Shown: positions 12,120-23,889 of the stretch, piece by piece
Layout of the letters: each line of letters begins with the position of its first letter
How positions within the stretch are numbered: the stretch's first letter is position 1
DNA from: Stropharia rugosoannulata
Lineage: Eukaryota > Basidiomycota > Agaricomycetes > Agaricales > Strophariaceae
Assembly (NCBI GenBank): GCA_028532985.1
Contig: JANCIK010000009.1
Location: forward strand, 558,001-622,000
DNA length: 64,000 bases
Direction of reading: 5' to 3'
Translations under genes and position numbers: made by a program
The notes under the pieces: model-generated
What the model saw: the letters and a program-made list of their open reading frames with translations, nothing else
Told to the model about the DNA's origin: nothing
The model's database searches: none

Positions 12120-13130
12120 GATGGTACGCTTCTGTGTTGCTTATGCGTCAGCATAAATTTACGTCCTTCACCCTGCTGAGTCTTTGTACCTGCTTGCCCA
12201 TCTCACTACATATCTGAGATTGTGCCATGCGTTGGTACGTTGATGAGCACGGCGCCGCGCCGCGCTCGGAAACAGCCGTTTCGGCATGTTGCGGATTAAG
12301 CGCCCATTAAGCGCCCGCCTCGAGGAACACGCGTGCTGCGCAGAGCCGTAGCATTCCGTGCCACGCTTTTACAGGAACAATAAGCATAGGAACGATTAGG
12401 AACTATTACAGTAGGATTACAGGGTACATACGGTATTTAAAGAGTGTAATAAGTAGAGAGAAAAGAATAGATCCCCCACATTCGTTTACCTTCATTTTAG
12501 CGTCCCCGTTGCGTCCTCGCTGCTTCCAGCGTCCGAGAGTGGTTCGAAGCTGTCGTAGCAGCTTACACTCTCGCGTTTTCTTCTCGCTTTTAGTTCGTTC
12601 CGGCTCGCAATTGTGAGTTGTTTTGGGGTTTGGCTAGAAGCCGTGTGAAGCGCCCTCGCATTCTGCGCATTGAGTGTGTGTGTGTGGTGTGGTTTCCGCG
12701 CCCATAGCACGCACGAGCGTATCAACGTACTCTTATCTCGTCTGCCTCGGCGGGTCTTTGTATTTACTTTGATCAGCAGCCCACCCTCTCCGTCTCCGCC
12801 TCCCTGTCTTCTATGCCCTCTGCTTGTCCAGGTTCGTGCTACACCCGGGTTCGCCTGCATACCCTGTCTTATGCCAGCCTCACCTCCCCCTACATGCACC
12901 GCTCTCCCCTCCGGCACCTCACGCGCTCCGCGTCGCCTCTGAACATCTTCACGACAGCCCCACCCACAAGCGCCACTCCTCCAAGATTCAGAGACAGCCC
13001 GTGAGCGCCTAATCGTTGCATACCTTCGGGCCCTGCAAGCCTTAGGTTGTACTCCTCCTAACCGGTATTCGACTAGCCTTCCTTAGTTCCAACCAACTTG
13101 CCTTGATCCCATTTTCTGTGCGTATTCCAG
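12120..13130. repeat. C/T-rich repeat related to 18283-18720
   Basis: Two stretches match a second copy near 18.3-18.7 kb. TCTGTGTT...GTCAGCA.A..TTTACG at about 12,130 matches about 18,285. CCTCGGCG...TTACTTTG followed by CCCTCTGCTTGT.CAGG at about 12,740-12,835 matches about 18,405-18,480. No protein family is recognisable in any frame. The long frames in this C/T-rich DNA look like by-products of base composition. It could be a decayed transposon or an old long non-coding repeat. Confidence 0.35.
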
Positions 13131-15312
13131 ATCCTAATGCTCGACTACTCACGCATGCGGATGTACATGTACTGGATGCCGTGCTTTCCCTGCCTTCCGA
13201 CGATGGCCCATGCGCCTCCCTCGCAACATACGACTTACAATATGTATTCGATTTCAGCCTGCTTTCTGAATCGTGCCTCTGTCATGAGCGCTGCATATTT
13301 TATTCGCTGCACACATCTGATGGTATGCGCGTTCGTGCTTTCTCTCTTGAGCCCCTTTCCGCCCGCCTCGGCTTTGACAAGAGTCGGTATGTGTTCTTCT
13401 CCTGTCTGCTTCAGCGCATCCAGTGTAGTGGCAAATCCAACTTCTCGGTGGGTCCTGGTACACCCAGCCTGTCCTGTACTGCAGGTAGGTGTATCCCCGC
13501 TGCGTAGATGCGTCGAGCCACCCTGCGGACCCCGTGGGCCCCGTCATCTCCTAGCCAATGGCCTATGTCCCGCACCGTCTCGTTCCGCTCGCCCGCTCCC
13601 CTGCGCGTCCCTAGAAAATATCGTCCCGACTATATCTCATATGCCCCAGTTCTCTGACGCCGTGTCCTGCGTTACCCTGCATTTCCCTCCCTGCCAGCTA
13701 ACCGGCTGCAGAGCTCATGGGGACGTGCGTCGGCCGGTCTTCCGCGTAACACCCGCTCCCGCGCACAGGGCGCATATATCATATCCCATCTTTTATCTGC
13801 TCCGTACTGTCCCTGTGTATTGTGTTGACTCTCTGCAATGTCTGCCTCATAAACCTGCCAGCCGCCTCTGGTGCGGTTCCCAAGCGTATGCGCCCTCACG
13901 CCGACCGCACTTATCGTGATTTGCGGCCACAGCGCGCAGTCGATGCTCTTCCAACTGCTCCACCCGGCATCTCCGCACTGCTTTTCCCTTCCCTTCACCT
14001 CACCAGTCGGCGCCCTGCCTTACGTGCTCACTGAGCGTCATACATCATGTCGCATCTTGTACCTTCTCCGTCCGGTCCTACTCCAGTTCATTTACTCCTG
14101 CTCGAATACCGCACTTGCAGTGCCGCGCATCCGGCAGGGTCTGAGACATGTTGACCTACGCCCGTCCCCTTTTCTTGGCTCGGTTGGATGTGCAGATGTT
14201 TGGGTACGCTTGAGTGCATAGGTGGATCGTGGGCCATAGGGAATTCTGCGCCTGCGTCAATTGTTGTACTGTCTATGCCCAAGCGATATTTATTTCTTCC
14301 AAGTTTAACTTACTTGATCATCCAACATCTGTACACATGTAATGAGATACTATCTATCCTCAGTGAGCCCATCCCGTGCGTGATGCGTACCCAGGTGAAA
14401 AGATCAGACTTCTATGTACTTTAAAAATGTTTAAGCGCCCGCATTTATGTGAGATATGTAAGTTTTCCAAGCTGTATTACATTTTTTTTATGTATGTGAT
14501 ATATAGTGTATCCTGTCTATTCTTGTTCGTCTGAGAGCAGACGCGTCGCATCCCCGGCTCCAGATCTATTTTTGGAGCGGACGGACGATGCCGGCCGTCG
14601 GCTCAAGGGAACAGTACGCTACACAGCCACGTCTGTCGTTTTCGTCGTCTCCCCCTCTATGCACCAGGCGATCTATCCCTCAGAGACTTATGCTTATCGG
14701 TGATCGTGTTTTTGAACCATGGCTGGCTGGGAAACTTGAGTCTGGACCTGCCCACGACACGAAGACGAGGACAAGATTTATAATTTTAACAAAATAAACA
14801 AGAACGGGCACGACTGCGGTGGGGAAGAGGGAGCGGAGAGCAACTGGGAGGCCTCCCGAGCTACAAAATGTGACTTTAATATACTGCTTGATGTTTAGGC
14901 ACCCGCCTTTATTTGAAATGTGTAAGTTCAAACGACGACAGAGACTTTTCCAGTGCTTACTCGCCTCCCATACATTCTGCACTGTGTTGAACGCACTTCG
15001 TTTTTCTATGTCATTAACTCAGTCTTTCTCCATCGTTACCGCGGCGGTCCTTGCCACTGCTCGTACCGTCCAGAGTTCTGAGCAACGGTATTACTCTCCA
15101 CACGTGAATAGTCCGTGCACGCCTCTGTCCATGCACCGCCATATTATAGACCACTCACACCGTGGCCACCCAAAAAACTTACCCTTTTTCTGGCTGCCGG
15201 ATTCTCTAAAAGTGTATATATATTTCTGAACTCGTCGGAACGCTCAATTGGATAATACAAACTACAACATACATTCAGATACCGAGAGGAAGCAGTAATA
15301 CAAGCTGCAATG
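13131..15312. other. Gene-poor, C/T-rich region
   Basis: Frames up to 260 codons exist here but lack domains, intron logic or conserved motifs and follow the pyrimidine-rich composition. A short stretch near 14,805 (AAGAACGGGCACGACTGCGG) resembles one near 18,222, pointing to further decayed repeat copies. A possible small signal-peptide-bearing frame starts MSLTQSFSIVTAAVLATART near 15,008 but has no other support. Nothing else is called. Confidence 0.4.
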
Positions 15313-17306
15313 TCACAGATACAGCATTTTGATACGTAGACCGTGAGACTCTAACTCATCTTCCGGTATTGTGATTTCAGGGCTTTGCACTTCAGGATCC
15401 TCTGAAGATTTCAGTGTTAAAATTGGAGGGGAAGGCTCAATACCGAATGGACAATCCTGCATTCTATATGATTCAGTTTGCATAGAGTATGATCCAGTAA
15501 GACTGAGGGGTACCGAAATGGAGGGATTTTGGATGCATACGTTCCCATTTGTGATAGAGAAGTTGATAACTCCAAAGACAGTGACAAATTCGTCATTGTG
15601 AGGTTCAGAAAAGACTGATTCGCCGTCGTCAGGTTCAGAAATGACTGATTTTGCTAATAAAAAGAAGTCCCAAACTTTGCCATAAAAATCTCCCATGGGC
15701 TGGAATGGAGTACTCAGCACAAGGTGCCTGATACCTGGGACAAGGAGAAGGTGTATACGTAGTCCCATGTGTGTGAGAAGGAATGGTTCAATAGGAGTTG
15801 CATCTTGGAACTTAAGTTGAAAGACATCAGAATGATGTTGATATACATTCAAAGAAGATGGGATTATATTGCAATCCTCCCAAGTGTAGCCGCGGTTGAA
15901 AATATCCATAATGCAACGTTTCGAGTTGATGACTTCGCGCATCAGGCGAGAGAAGGCGCCGTGACCCTTCACCATATGCTATTGGCATACTGACATCAAG
16001 AATACCCATTAGCGAGTAGGCCGTGTCCTCTTCACGGGTCACCTGCCTCCCACATGCCATCTGTAATCGTCTGGATATTGGGATTTTATTTTGGTGTCCA
16101 TATTTAAAGTCAGAAATTTCGGATGCCTGTATTCCTGCAGCTGCTGCTATTGTTTTGTTACTGCAAGTCAAGATAGTCCAGTTCTTGTTGTATACCGCCA
16201 TACTGCGGGGCGCCACAAGCTCTTGCAGCGTCCATCCCCTAGTAAACCATGAGTCTTGAGACATATTTTCCTGGGAGGTTGTCTCTGAAAGATAAACAAC
16301 ACAGAGAGTGGCGTTTTGGTACCATTTGTACATAGAGCGAATTGCCTCGTCTAGCTCCGCACTGCTCTCCTTATTGATGCAGCAGGTGTCAATCCATCCC
16401 AGACGCAAGCCGTGATCCCGTGCAGATGCTTCACAGAATTTCTTGATCTTTTCATATCCAGCATGGTTCAGTTCTCTTGTAGGCCAGTCCTGAAAGGAAA
16501 TCTCGCCAGAAGTGGCTTTTGTCCATGTGTGAGAAAGGATCGTGTATCGGGCGTATTTGGACATCAGTGCAACTATTTGATTCCTTGCTATATTTCGCAG
16601 ATTGCGCCAAAGATATTTGCCACTAGGATCATGTTTGAAGTGATTTATTAGGGCGGGAACAAAATCGGGGCTATAGTCGTCGATCTCCGCACATATACAT
16701 TCAACTAAATATAGGGCGGCTTCGCGGTGGTCGACAAGGCGAATTTGCGATCCAGTGGAATCAAACGCCAACAGTCGCGTTGGCATCTTGGACATGTCGG
16801 GGCGGAGTCTCTTCAAAAGAACGTCTTTGAAGACTTGTCGAACTACAATTTATCCAGTTAGATGAAATCAATTACTTTGAGACACGTACACTCTGCTGGT
16901 ATAACCCGTGGCCTACTGCTATCCTCCATAATGTTGAGATTTACGCGAACAAGGGACGTTGAGGGTGAAGTATCTGTGGAATCGTGACTGGATTTGGATG
17001 GCGGTGATTCCGTCATACGGCACTCCTCGACAGTCTCTGCTATGAAACCTTTCAGACACCTGACAAATTCATTCTCAGGAGACTGTCCAGAGGAAGCGCT
17101 GCCTATTTCGGCCGCCGCTGGCTGTGTACGCGGGGTATCTAGAATCCTATTTCAATTCTATTTCAACTACATATGGCGCTCAAGAACATACCCGAAGCCA
17201 AGCACTCATACACCATGGGCTTCACCAGATTTGCCAGCGCAGCAAGTAGTCCTCGAGCCTTGGGACTTTCAAAGCCTATCGATGCAGGAGTATTTGCGTT
17301 CGACAT
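15313..17306 (-). pseudogene. HET-domain (heterokaryon incompatibility) protein, frameshifted
   Basis: HET proteins trigger cell death or growth arrest on non-self recognition in filamentous fungi. Exons 17306-17192, 17138-16890 and 16842 onward join in frame on the minus strand, starting MSNANTPASIGFESPKARGL. The HET core is clear: YTILSHTW, then GLRLGWIDTCCINKESSAEL, SMYKWYQNATLCVVYLS and WFTRGWTLQELVAPRSM, ending DTAYSLMGILDVSMPIAYGEG. Exactly there (about 15,961-15,969) the frame breaks. The expected continuation GAFSRLMREVINS is in another frame, so a one-base insertion or two-base loss is needed. The downstream frame then runs on to a stop at 15313 with family-like text (DIFNRGYTWEDCNIIPSS; LLTHMGLRI). 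The HET core itself is whole, so a shortened protein could still be made. A sequencing error cannot be excluded. Confidence 0.85.
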
Positions 17307-19206
17307 TGTGTGGTAATGTCCTCGTCGTTGGAAAATGCGATCTAATGTGTATGATTGGGTCCGGTGAGCAATGCGTGCTGCAGCAGTACAAAGTGCTTAC
17401 ACTCAGGACTGTGTCAATTCGTTATGGGGGAAGGAAGGAAGGATTGAAGCAATAAACGTCCGACCAGATTGTTCGGGAACGTGTCAAACACGTTTGGCGG
17501 CCTATTTAAAGTCTGCCATTGCCCACCGACTTATTTTTATCATGTATATTATTGAACAAACGGATGAATGTCTGTCTACATAAGCCCACATCTTCCATTA
17601 TTCTCTCTGCCTTAGTACCCAATAGCGTCCGGTACTCTCCACTAGTGAGTAGATGCCCCAGCCGTAGTGAATGGTTAGTGTTTGGTACTCTGGGATGGCC
17701 TTCACAGCTCGTATGCCAGCCATTAGGCAGTTTATTTTTATTTGCTAACTGACATGTCCGAGATTACACCGCTCTATTGATACCTGCATGAATCTCCGTC
17801 CTCCTTCGTCCCTTTGCCTGCAATCCAGTCCACGGAGCACTGGGTCGAGGGGGTCGCATAACACCTTTTGAATCTCTCGTGCATCGCACTCACGACATAC
17901 TCTACATTCAGAGCGGGCGCGTCGGGGCCAGACAGCATCGCCATCTACAGTACATTCTATTTTTGAAGCACTCGGTCATGCCACCGGCCCGCCGCCCGCG
18001 CAATGAAAAGGCTACACAGCCACGTAAGTTCGTTTCGTTGTCACTGCCTTGTCACTGCCTCCTACTTACAATTTGTCTACAATACCTCAGGGACCTCTCG
18101 ACAACTTACAATTAACTTGCTTATGATTTTGGACCATAGAACCTTGCGATATTAATGGCTAGGTATCGTGGCGTGGGCGAAGCACGGAATTGGACCTGCT
18201 CAGTGCTCACAAGAAGGCTGTATACAAGAACGGGTACGGCTGTGGTGATAGTGAAGAAGGGGATGAGAAGTGAGTGCTAGTTACGTGTCTGTGTTCCCGG
18301 TCTATGTGTCAGCACACGTTTACGGTCTTTGTAGAGCCTGCTTGCATTTTCTTAGCCGATTCACTGGCGTCTGCATAGCGAAGAATGTGCCCGTCTTTCA
18401 CCCGCCTCGGCGTATGTTTATGCTTACTTTGTTCGACTTGCCCGCTGCTCCCGCTGCCTGCCCTCTGCTTGTTCAGGCCTGTGCTACTCGCGGGCTAGTC
18501 TGCATGTGGCCTCCCGTCGACGGCCCTCTTTGCATGGTCGCGCTGTCGCGTCCACCCGCGTCCCCTCGACATCACAAAGCCAGCCCATTGTTGTATAGCT
18601 GCACCTCGGCTTCAGGTCCTAGTAATCCTACGAGCCTGCCTTGGTTCTATTTTCATTCCCACCCTTCTTGGATGCACCTGCATGCACCTCGCCATCCCCG
18701 CGATGGGCCCCAGCGTACACTACGCATCCCGCACGTTTGTGATCAGCAAACGCAGGACAGAATCAAGTATTGCACAGCTTTCTTCGGTGACGCCCGCCTC
18801 TCTGACTCATGTTACGCAGATACATACGCAAGTCTTTCTAACTCACATAATAATTATCACAAATGCAATGTATATCAGTCCAGCGCATCCGCAGGCTGCG
18901 TAAGTTATTGCCGCTGGATTAAACTTGGTCTTACATTGTGCTTCAATTTATAGGACGTGGATCACGTCTATGCGCGCATGAGATAAGAAAGTACAAAGTT
19001 TGTAACAGACAATATGCGCAGCACGCAATAACGCTCAACAGTTCTCCATGACGCACTGCCCTCGTTATCGAGCCCAAATTCTTGGGCACAATACATCGTA
19101 CTGGATCACAGGGAAAGTTACATCAACACAAGTGAGTGACTATCGGACCGTGTACTAATAACAGTCAACTCTATACATAATGCAATAACATCCATCTAGT
19201 CCTCTC
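17307..19206. other. Gene-poor region with a second C/T-rich repeat copy (about 18283-18720)
   Basis: Apart from the repeat copy matching 12.1-12.9 kb, the region holds a possible lone first exon, MPPARRPRNEKATQP at 17979, followed by a good donor (GTAAGT). No continuing exon with recognisable content was found. No other feature is supported. Confidence 0.35.
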
Positions 19207-19819
19207 CTATCCCTGGCGCGCCTGGTGGGCAGAGGCATGCGCAGCGGCTGCCGAGTTTGTGGCGTGCTCATAAGCGCTATGGGCCGTAGCGAGGCTTCCG
19301 TGTGCCGCCTGCATACTATGCTCGTGGTGCGGCGGAAGACCGTACGTGCGCGCATAAGCTGCGTTGTCGCGGTGGCTCTGCGCGAGGTCTTTCAGAGTGT
19401 CAGCCTGCGATTGGTGCGCCTCCGCGTGAGCTGCGTGCATCTCCATCTCATTGACGTGCTGGCCGCTCATGAGGTACTGCGTAGGGTGCCGGGAGAACGC
19501 CGCCAGGTGTGCGTCGTGCGCGTTGGTGTGCGCGGCGGCGGCGGTGATGTGGGCTTGGCGTGCGGTGTCGAGGTGGGACGCCGCGGTTTCGTGGGTAGTA
19601 GCGAACGCGTTCACGTCGTTGCGCCGCACAAGTACTGGCTGTCGATTTTCGCGCTAGGGACAAAATAAGTTTTGGCATGCAGTGTGTATAGGATGTATGT
19701 ATAATCAGTACCGTTGCAAGCAATGCGGCACCGTTGGAGTGGACAAATGGTGATGGGCGGGCATAGACCGATGTAGAAAGAAGAGCAGCGGCGGCAAATA
19801 AAACACTGAGGACACGCAT
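19207..19819 (-). CDS. Secreted His/Ala-rich helical protein, copy 1
   Basis: Two exons, 19819-19712 and 19653-19207, give 184 residues. The N-terminus MRVLSVLFAAAALLSTSVYA is a clear signal peptide. After the intron comes a short pro-segment ending VLVRR, a dibasic Kex2-type site. The mature part is made almost wholly of Ala/His-rich amphipathic helix (HETAASHLDTARQAH; LKDLAQSHRDNAAYARTYGL; YEHATNSAAAAHASAHQ) with no cysteine in the mature chain and no known domain. Two close paralogues follow at 21.6 and 23.0 kb with the same intron position and phase, the same RR site and a common segment (LKDLA-SHRD-AA-AR-YGLP-HHE). The regular spacing of His suggests metal or surface binding, but this is inference. 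Expected to be secreted; possibly a small secreted effector or cell-wall protein. Confidence 0.75.
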
Positions 19820-19833
19820 TGTTCTTATGTAGA

Positions 19834-19925
19834 TTTTCGACCAGCGAAAAGGTTGAAGAGGGTAAGTAAAGTTGGATGGGTGAGCGCAGCTGCCTCTCTC
19901 TTCTCATTATGGACTGGCTTTTATA
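19834..19925 (-). promoter_or_regulatory. Upstream region of copy 1: palindromic box and TATA box
   Basis: On the minus strand TTTTCGCTGGTCGAAAA (19850-19834) is an inverted repeat, TTTTCG and CGAAAA around CTGGT, 14 bases before the ATG. It recurs before copies 2 and 3. A TATAAAA box lies at 19925-19919. Between them GGCAGCTGCGCTCACCC is also shared by the paralogues. Confidence 0.6.
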
Positions 19926-19929
19926 CACA

Positions 19930-21487
19930 TTCTTGTGTATGCAAATACACGAGCGTGTGTATCATAAGCCCCTGAGACCGTCAACCCCGAGTGTTTAAGT
20001 AATTCATGTAGGCGCACCACTCAATATATTGATACCCTTCCTCCCCACCAGCCTAATATCGATTACACAACTACGTTTGTGAGATGGAGGTAGAACTCGG
20101 CTACACTTAAAGTGATTCCTGTCTCAACATAAGCGGCATCTAATAAATCTCTCATACATTAAATGCCAACATTTTAGAGCGGACCGCCGAATCAACATAG
20201 ACGTATAAAAGTCAAGGGGACACCTACAATTTACTCTAAATTGGCGCGTATATGAAAGTGAGCCAACGTTCGGGGTAGTGTCTTGTGCTAGTCTGCGGGT
20301 TGGGAAAGGAAGTTGAGACTTGAGTTTTTTAGCTGAGATCATTGGGATGAAGCATAGTGGAAAAATACATGCACGATCACCTCGTCCTCTCTCCTCCCCC
20401 ATGTCTTCCCTTGGTCTTCCCCGTCCCAAGGGCGCTTTAACATTCTTACATTTCTCTTCCTTCTACGAAACCCTGTGAGAAATAGGGGCACTCTTTCAGC
20501 AAACTTCTAGAGGCATCAACGAAACCATGACAAAACGAGGTGAAAGTTGAAATTGTACCTTACTTTCCGTTAGGCCGCCCGCCTGGACGCCATCGCCCTG
20601 GTGTTCCAAAAATAAAATCTGCTTGATCAAAGGCGTTTATACTATACACATGGTATCGGGGCTATAGACGAGGCGCTACGAAATGAGTGGTCCCGGCATG
20701 AGATTGTGTCTCTACATGATATTGTACTTATGCAGCGCTGCCCATGGGTGTCCCTGTAGGTGTGCGCTACCGATTATTCGGAAGTAAGGAGCCGTGTGGG
20801 CATATCATGTTTTGAGGGGACACGGCTCATGATCCAGCGAATGTACATACAAAGGTGAGTCAGCGGCTGGATTCCGGTAAGCGGGGGAATCTTGAACATC
20901 TGCATTTGAATGGACACGGAAGGCTTGGCGAGGCACCGAGTACTAGGTCCAAACGCGCAGGTGTAAGCCAGCGACGCAGATTTCAAGGGAAGATGGGAAG
21001 AAAGACTATATAATCTACAGAGACTATGCATTAACCTATTCAGAGGGTACATATTGCACATACCAGATGAAAGCCGTTTCACGCGGCCATAGTAACCATT
21101 CTTTTCCAAGTCTCCTCCACCTTCTTCACTTTTGTAGACGCGTCCATTCAGATTATACAGTCATTGTCTCCTTCACTTTTTCTGCCTCCATGTTGTTATA
21201 TATTTCGCCGTGAGCTACAATATGTTCGTTGGTAGTTAATTCATGGACTCATTTTATTGTAGCCAAGCTCAACACATGATCGTAAACTTCTCTGAAGAAT
21301 CCGTATTAGCCTAGTGGAGCGGAACGGCATAAATAGAACGAGTAGTTGGGGCTACATATATTGCAATCAGGGCTACATATATTGCAATCAATTAAGTTCA
21401 AAGCTCGGGGATGACGGTCTGAGGGGGTTGATGCCAAATAAGCGCTCGTGTATGGCGGTCCATCTAGTTTACATATACAAAAATGTG
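19930..21487. other. Intergenic DNA between secreted-protein copies 1 and 2
   Basis: No supported gene, repeat or RNA seen. A short direct repeat, GGGCTACATATATTGCAATCA, occurs twice in tandem at about 21,349-21,390. Confidence 0.4.
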
Positions 21488-21572
21488 TATAAAAACTAGA
21501 TTGTATTGAGAAAAGAAAGGCAGCCGCGCTCACCACCCAGTCCCACTTCTCAACCTTTTCGCTGGTCGAAAA
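21488..21572 (+). promoter_or_regulatory. Upstream region of copy 2: TATA box and palindromic box
   Basis: TATAAAA at 21488-21494, then GGCAGCCGCGCTCACC, then TTTTCGCTGGTCGAAAA at 21556-21572, 14 bases before the ATG. Order and spacing match copies 1 and 3. Confidence 0.6.
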
Positions 21573-21586
21573 TTCACATAAGAACA

Positions 21587-22195
21587 ATGCGTGTCCTCAG
21601 TGTTTTCTTTGCTATTTCCGCTCTACTTTTTACGTCTGTCTGCGCCCGTCCAGCCTTTTCTGGCCGTAACGACGGCTCCGTGCTAGTTGTATGATCTACG
21701 CATTCTGTCAATGTTGCTGTTCAACTTACAACAGTCCCACAGCGTCGGACCGATAGCCGAGACCCTGTGCTTGCCAGACGCACGGATGCACACACCTTCG
21801 CGACTGCGCACGAAACAGCAGCTGAGCACCTCGACGTCGCACACCACGCGCATCTCGATGCTGCCGCGGCGCACAATGAAGCCGCAAACGCGCACCTACA
21901 TGCTGCCTCCAGGTATCCAATAGAGCATCCAGCGGCGGCCTATCACTTCAGCCAAACAGCTGCGCATAATGTGGAAGCGGGGTCGCATCACGAGCAGGCG
22001 CAGACCATCAAATACCTTGCTAACGACCACCGTGACACGGCGGCCAATGCGCATGCCTATGGCCTCCCCGCACACCACGAACAGCTGCTTCAAAACGCAA
22101 AATCGAGCAGCAAGCTTGCACACGAAAACTATCAGCACGCCACGGACTCAGGAGCAATTGCGAGGGCCCACGCACAGCGGACGCGTCAGAGTTAG
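21587..22195 (+). CDS. Secreted His/Ala-rich helical protein, copy 2
   Basis: Exons 21587-21688 and 21743-22195 give 184 residues, the same length as copy 1. Signal peptide MRVLSVFFAISALLFTSVCA, then a pro-segment with two dibasic sites (RRTDSRDP and VLARR), then the Ala/His-rich helical part (HETAAEHLDVAHHAHLDAAA; IKYLANDHRDTAANAHAYGL; HATDSGAIARAHAQRTRQS). It is oriented opposite to copies 1 and 3, so the three genes are not a simple tandem array. No cysteine follows the signal region. Function unknown; the frame is intact. Confidence 0.75.
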
Positions 22196-23039
22196 TTTGC
22201 GGGTACTGACTGAGATTAGTTGCATAGAGGGCATGAAAGAAAAATACATTGACATGTTGAAATGTGTAACTGTTGAGCAATTGCGCTGCGAAATCAGTGT
22301 ACGTCTCTGTTGCTTTCCCACTGCATAAGCCATGGATTAGTGATTTACTCGGCAGTCGTCCCTTTTATGCGAGGACCAAATGGGACCAAACACTCATGCA
22401 CATGGGTCAATGGACACGAATCAGTCACAGCTTTGATAGGTTTGATTTGATGTGCTCAAAGTATGATATATTTTTAATGTCTTACTTACAGAACACAGAG
22501 AAATTGCCTTGACGCTACAGTGAAATCAGGATTATACCGATAAGTTACTCTCATATGTAGAAAATTATGACAAACACGCGTGACAACAAAACTCGCCCTC
22601 ACATGCAGGCAACCATTTTATTAGCACTATCGAATTACACAAGGGGAAAAATGGACGATGCGAAAGTGGGGTGCGCAGAGGCGAGAGTAGTCCGTCCATA
22701 AAGGCGATGTCGGATTGATGAACAAAGAATGAACGTCACAGGGATGGCAGGCAGCGAGGACACGACATGGGTGTAGCAATGCCAGGTAAACCAGTTGGGG
22801 GAGGAGGAACGGGTACAGAAGTGTACCCAGTTGGGGTACATAATAAAACAGCTGATTGACAAACGCCTTAGGCTGTGGCAGATGGATACAAGCTCGATTC
22901 GAATTGAACCTACGCATCGGCCATTGAATTCAAACTTCAACTACTAAGATAACCGTTCAACAAAGTTCGGATTTCAGTACAATTGATTGAAATACATGTC
23001 ACAGCAATAAATCAGCAAATATCACAGTTCGTGAGCGCC
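22196..23039. other. Intergenic DNA between copies 2 and 3
   Basis: The two genes converge here. Nothing beyond short chance frames is visible; no repeat or RNA gene recognised. Confidence 0.4.
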
Positions 23040-23685
23040 TCACCGCGACGCGGACTGGTGCGCGAGCTGTGCCGAGGCGTGCGCACTTGCCCCCGAGGCT
23101 ATAGCATGCTGATGGGACTGCTGCGCCAACGTGCTGCTCGCAAGTGCAACCTGGTGTTGAGCCGCGTGGTCTGCAGGCAGCCCGTGCGTCCGTGCATTCT
23201 CCGCCGACCCTTTGTGGCTGTCCGCAAGATCCTTGAGGGTTTTTGCCTGGGCATCATGGGACTCTGCCTCCCGTAAATGCTGAGACATCGAATCTTTGTG
23301 GTGACCTGCTGCCACCAGACTGTGCGGGTTTTGCTCCGAGTTCTCCATGTACTTCTCAGCGTGCTTCGCGTATGCACCGATGTGTGCCTTGGCTGCGTCC
23401 CTATGGGCTGTAGCCGCGGTGACGTGAGCCTGGTGGGCAGTTTCGAGGTGTCCCGCGGCGGTCTCGTGTGCAGCCGTGTATGCAGGTAAATCGTTGCGTC
23501 TGACTAGCATAGAGTCTCGGCTGCCGGCTGAACGCTGTGGAACAAGTGAGTTAGGCTGGATTACATATGGGATGCCTAGATCGTACCACAAATATCGCGC
23601 TGCCGCCACTTTGGATAGATGGTCGGGCGCAGACCGATGCGGAAAGCACAGCTGCGGCAGTAAGAAATATACTAAGAACATGCAT
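23040..23685 (-). CDS. Secreted His/Ala-rich helical protein, copy 3
   Basis: Exons 23685-23587 and 23534-23040 give 197 residues. Signal peptide MHVLSIFLTAAAVLSASVCA, pro-segment ending MLVRR, then HETAAGHLETAHQAHVTAA, LKDLADSHKGSAENARTHGL and QSHQHAIASGASAHASAQ. It is slightly longer than the other two in the middle (YMENSEQNPHSLVAAGHHKD). The intron interrupts the same place and phase as in copies 1 and 2. The reading frame is intact and the pattern (signal, RR site, helical His/Ala body) is kept although residues differ widely, which argues for selection on structure. Function unknown. Confidence 0.75.
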
Positions 23686-23696
23686 TGTTGTAGATT

Positions 23697-23788
23697 GTTT
23701 CGACCAGCGAAAAGACTGAGGAGGGTATGTAAAGTTGGGAGGGTGAGCGCAGCTGCCTTTCCACCATTGAGATGGACTTGGTTTTATA
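23697..23788 (-). promoter_or_regulatory. Upstream region of copy 3: palindromic box and TATA box
   Basis: TTTTCGCTGGTCGAAAC at 23713-23697 on the minus strand differs from the other copies only in its last base. TATAAAA lies at 23788-23782, with GGCAGCTGCGCTCACCC between them. Confidence 0.55.
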
Positions 23789-23889
23789 CATTTTTTCTTC
23801 ATGTGTGGGTACACAGCAGTAATTTATGCAGCATCATGCAAATCAGACCATCAAACACGAATGCAAGATGTTTATCTGTTTAATAAGAT

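Noticed and set aside
13137..13919. A 260-codon plus-strand frame, with others of 130-230 codons in 12.6-14.3, 18.3-18.9, 31.9-32.8 and 41.2-42.3 kb
   Set aside because: All lie in C/T-rich repeated DNA, lack domains and intron logic, overlap each other in several frames and are not conserved between repeat copies.
20124..20429. A 101-codon minus-strand frame
   Set aside because: Low-complexity start and no recognisable domain; not supported by any neighbouring exon.
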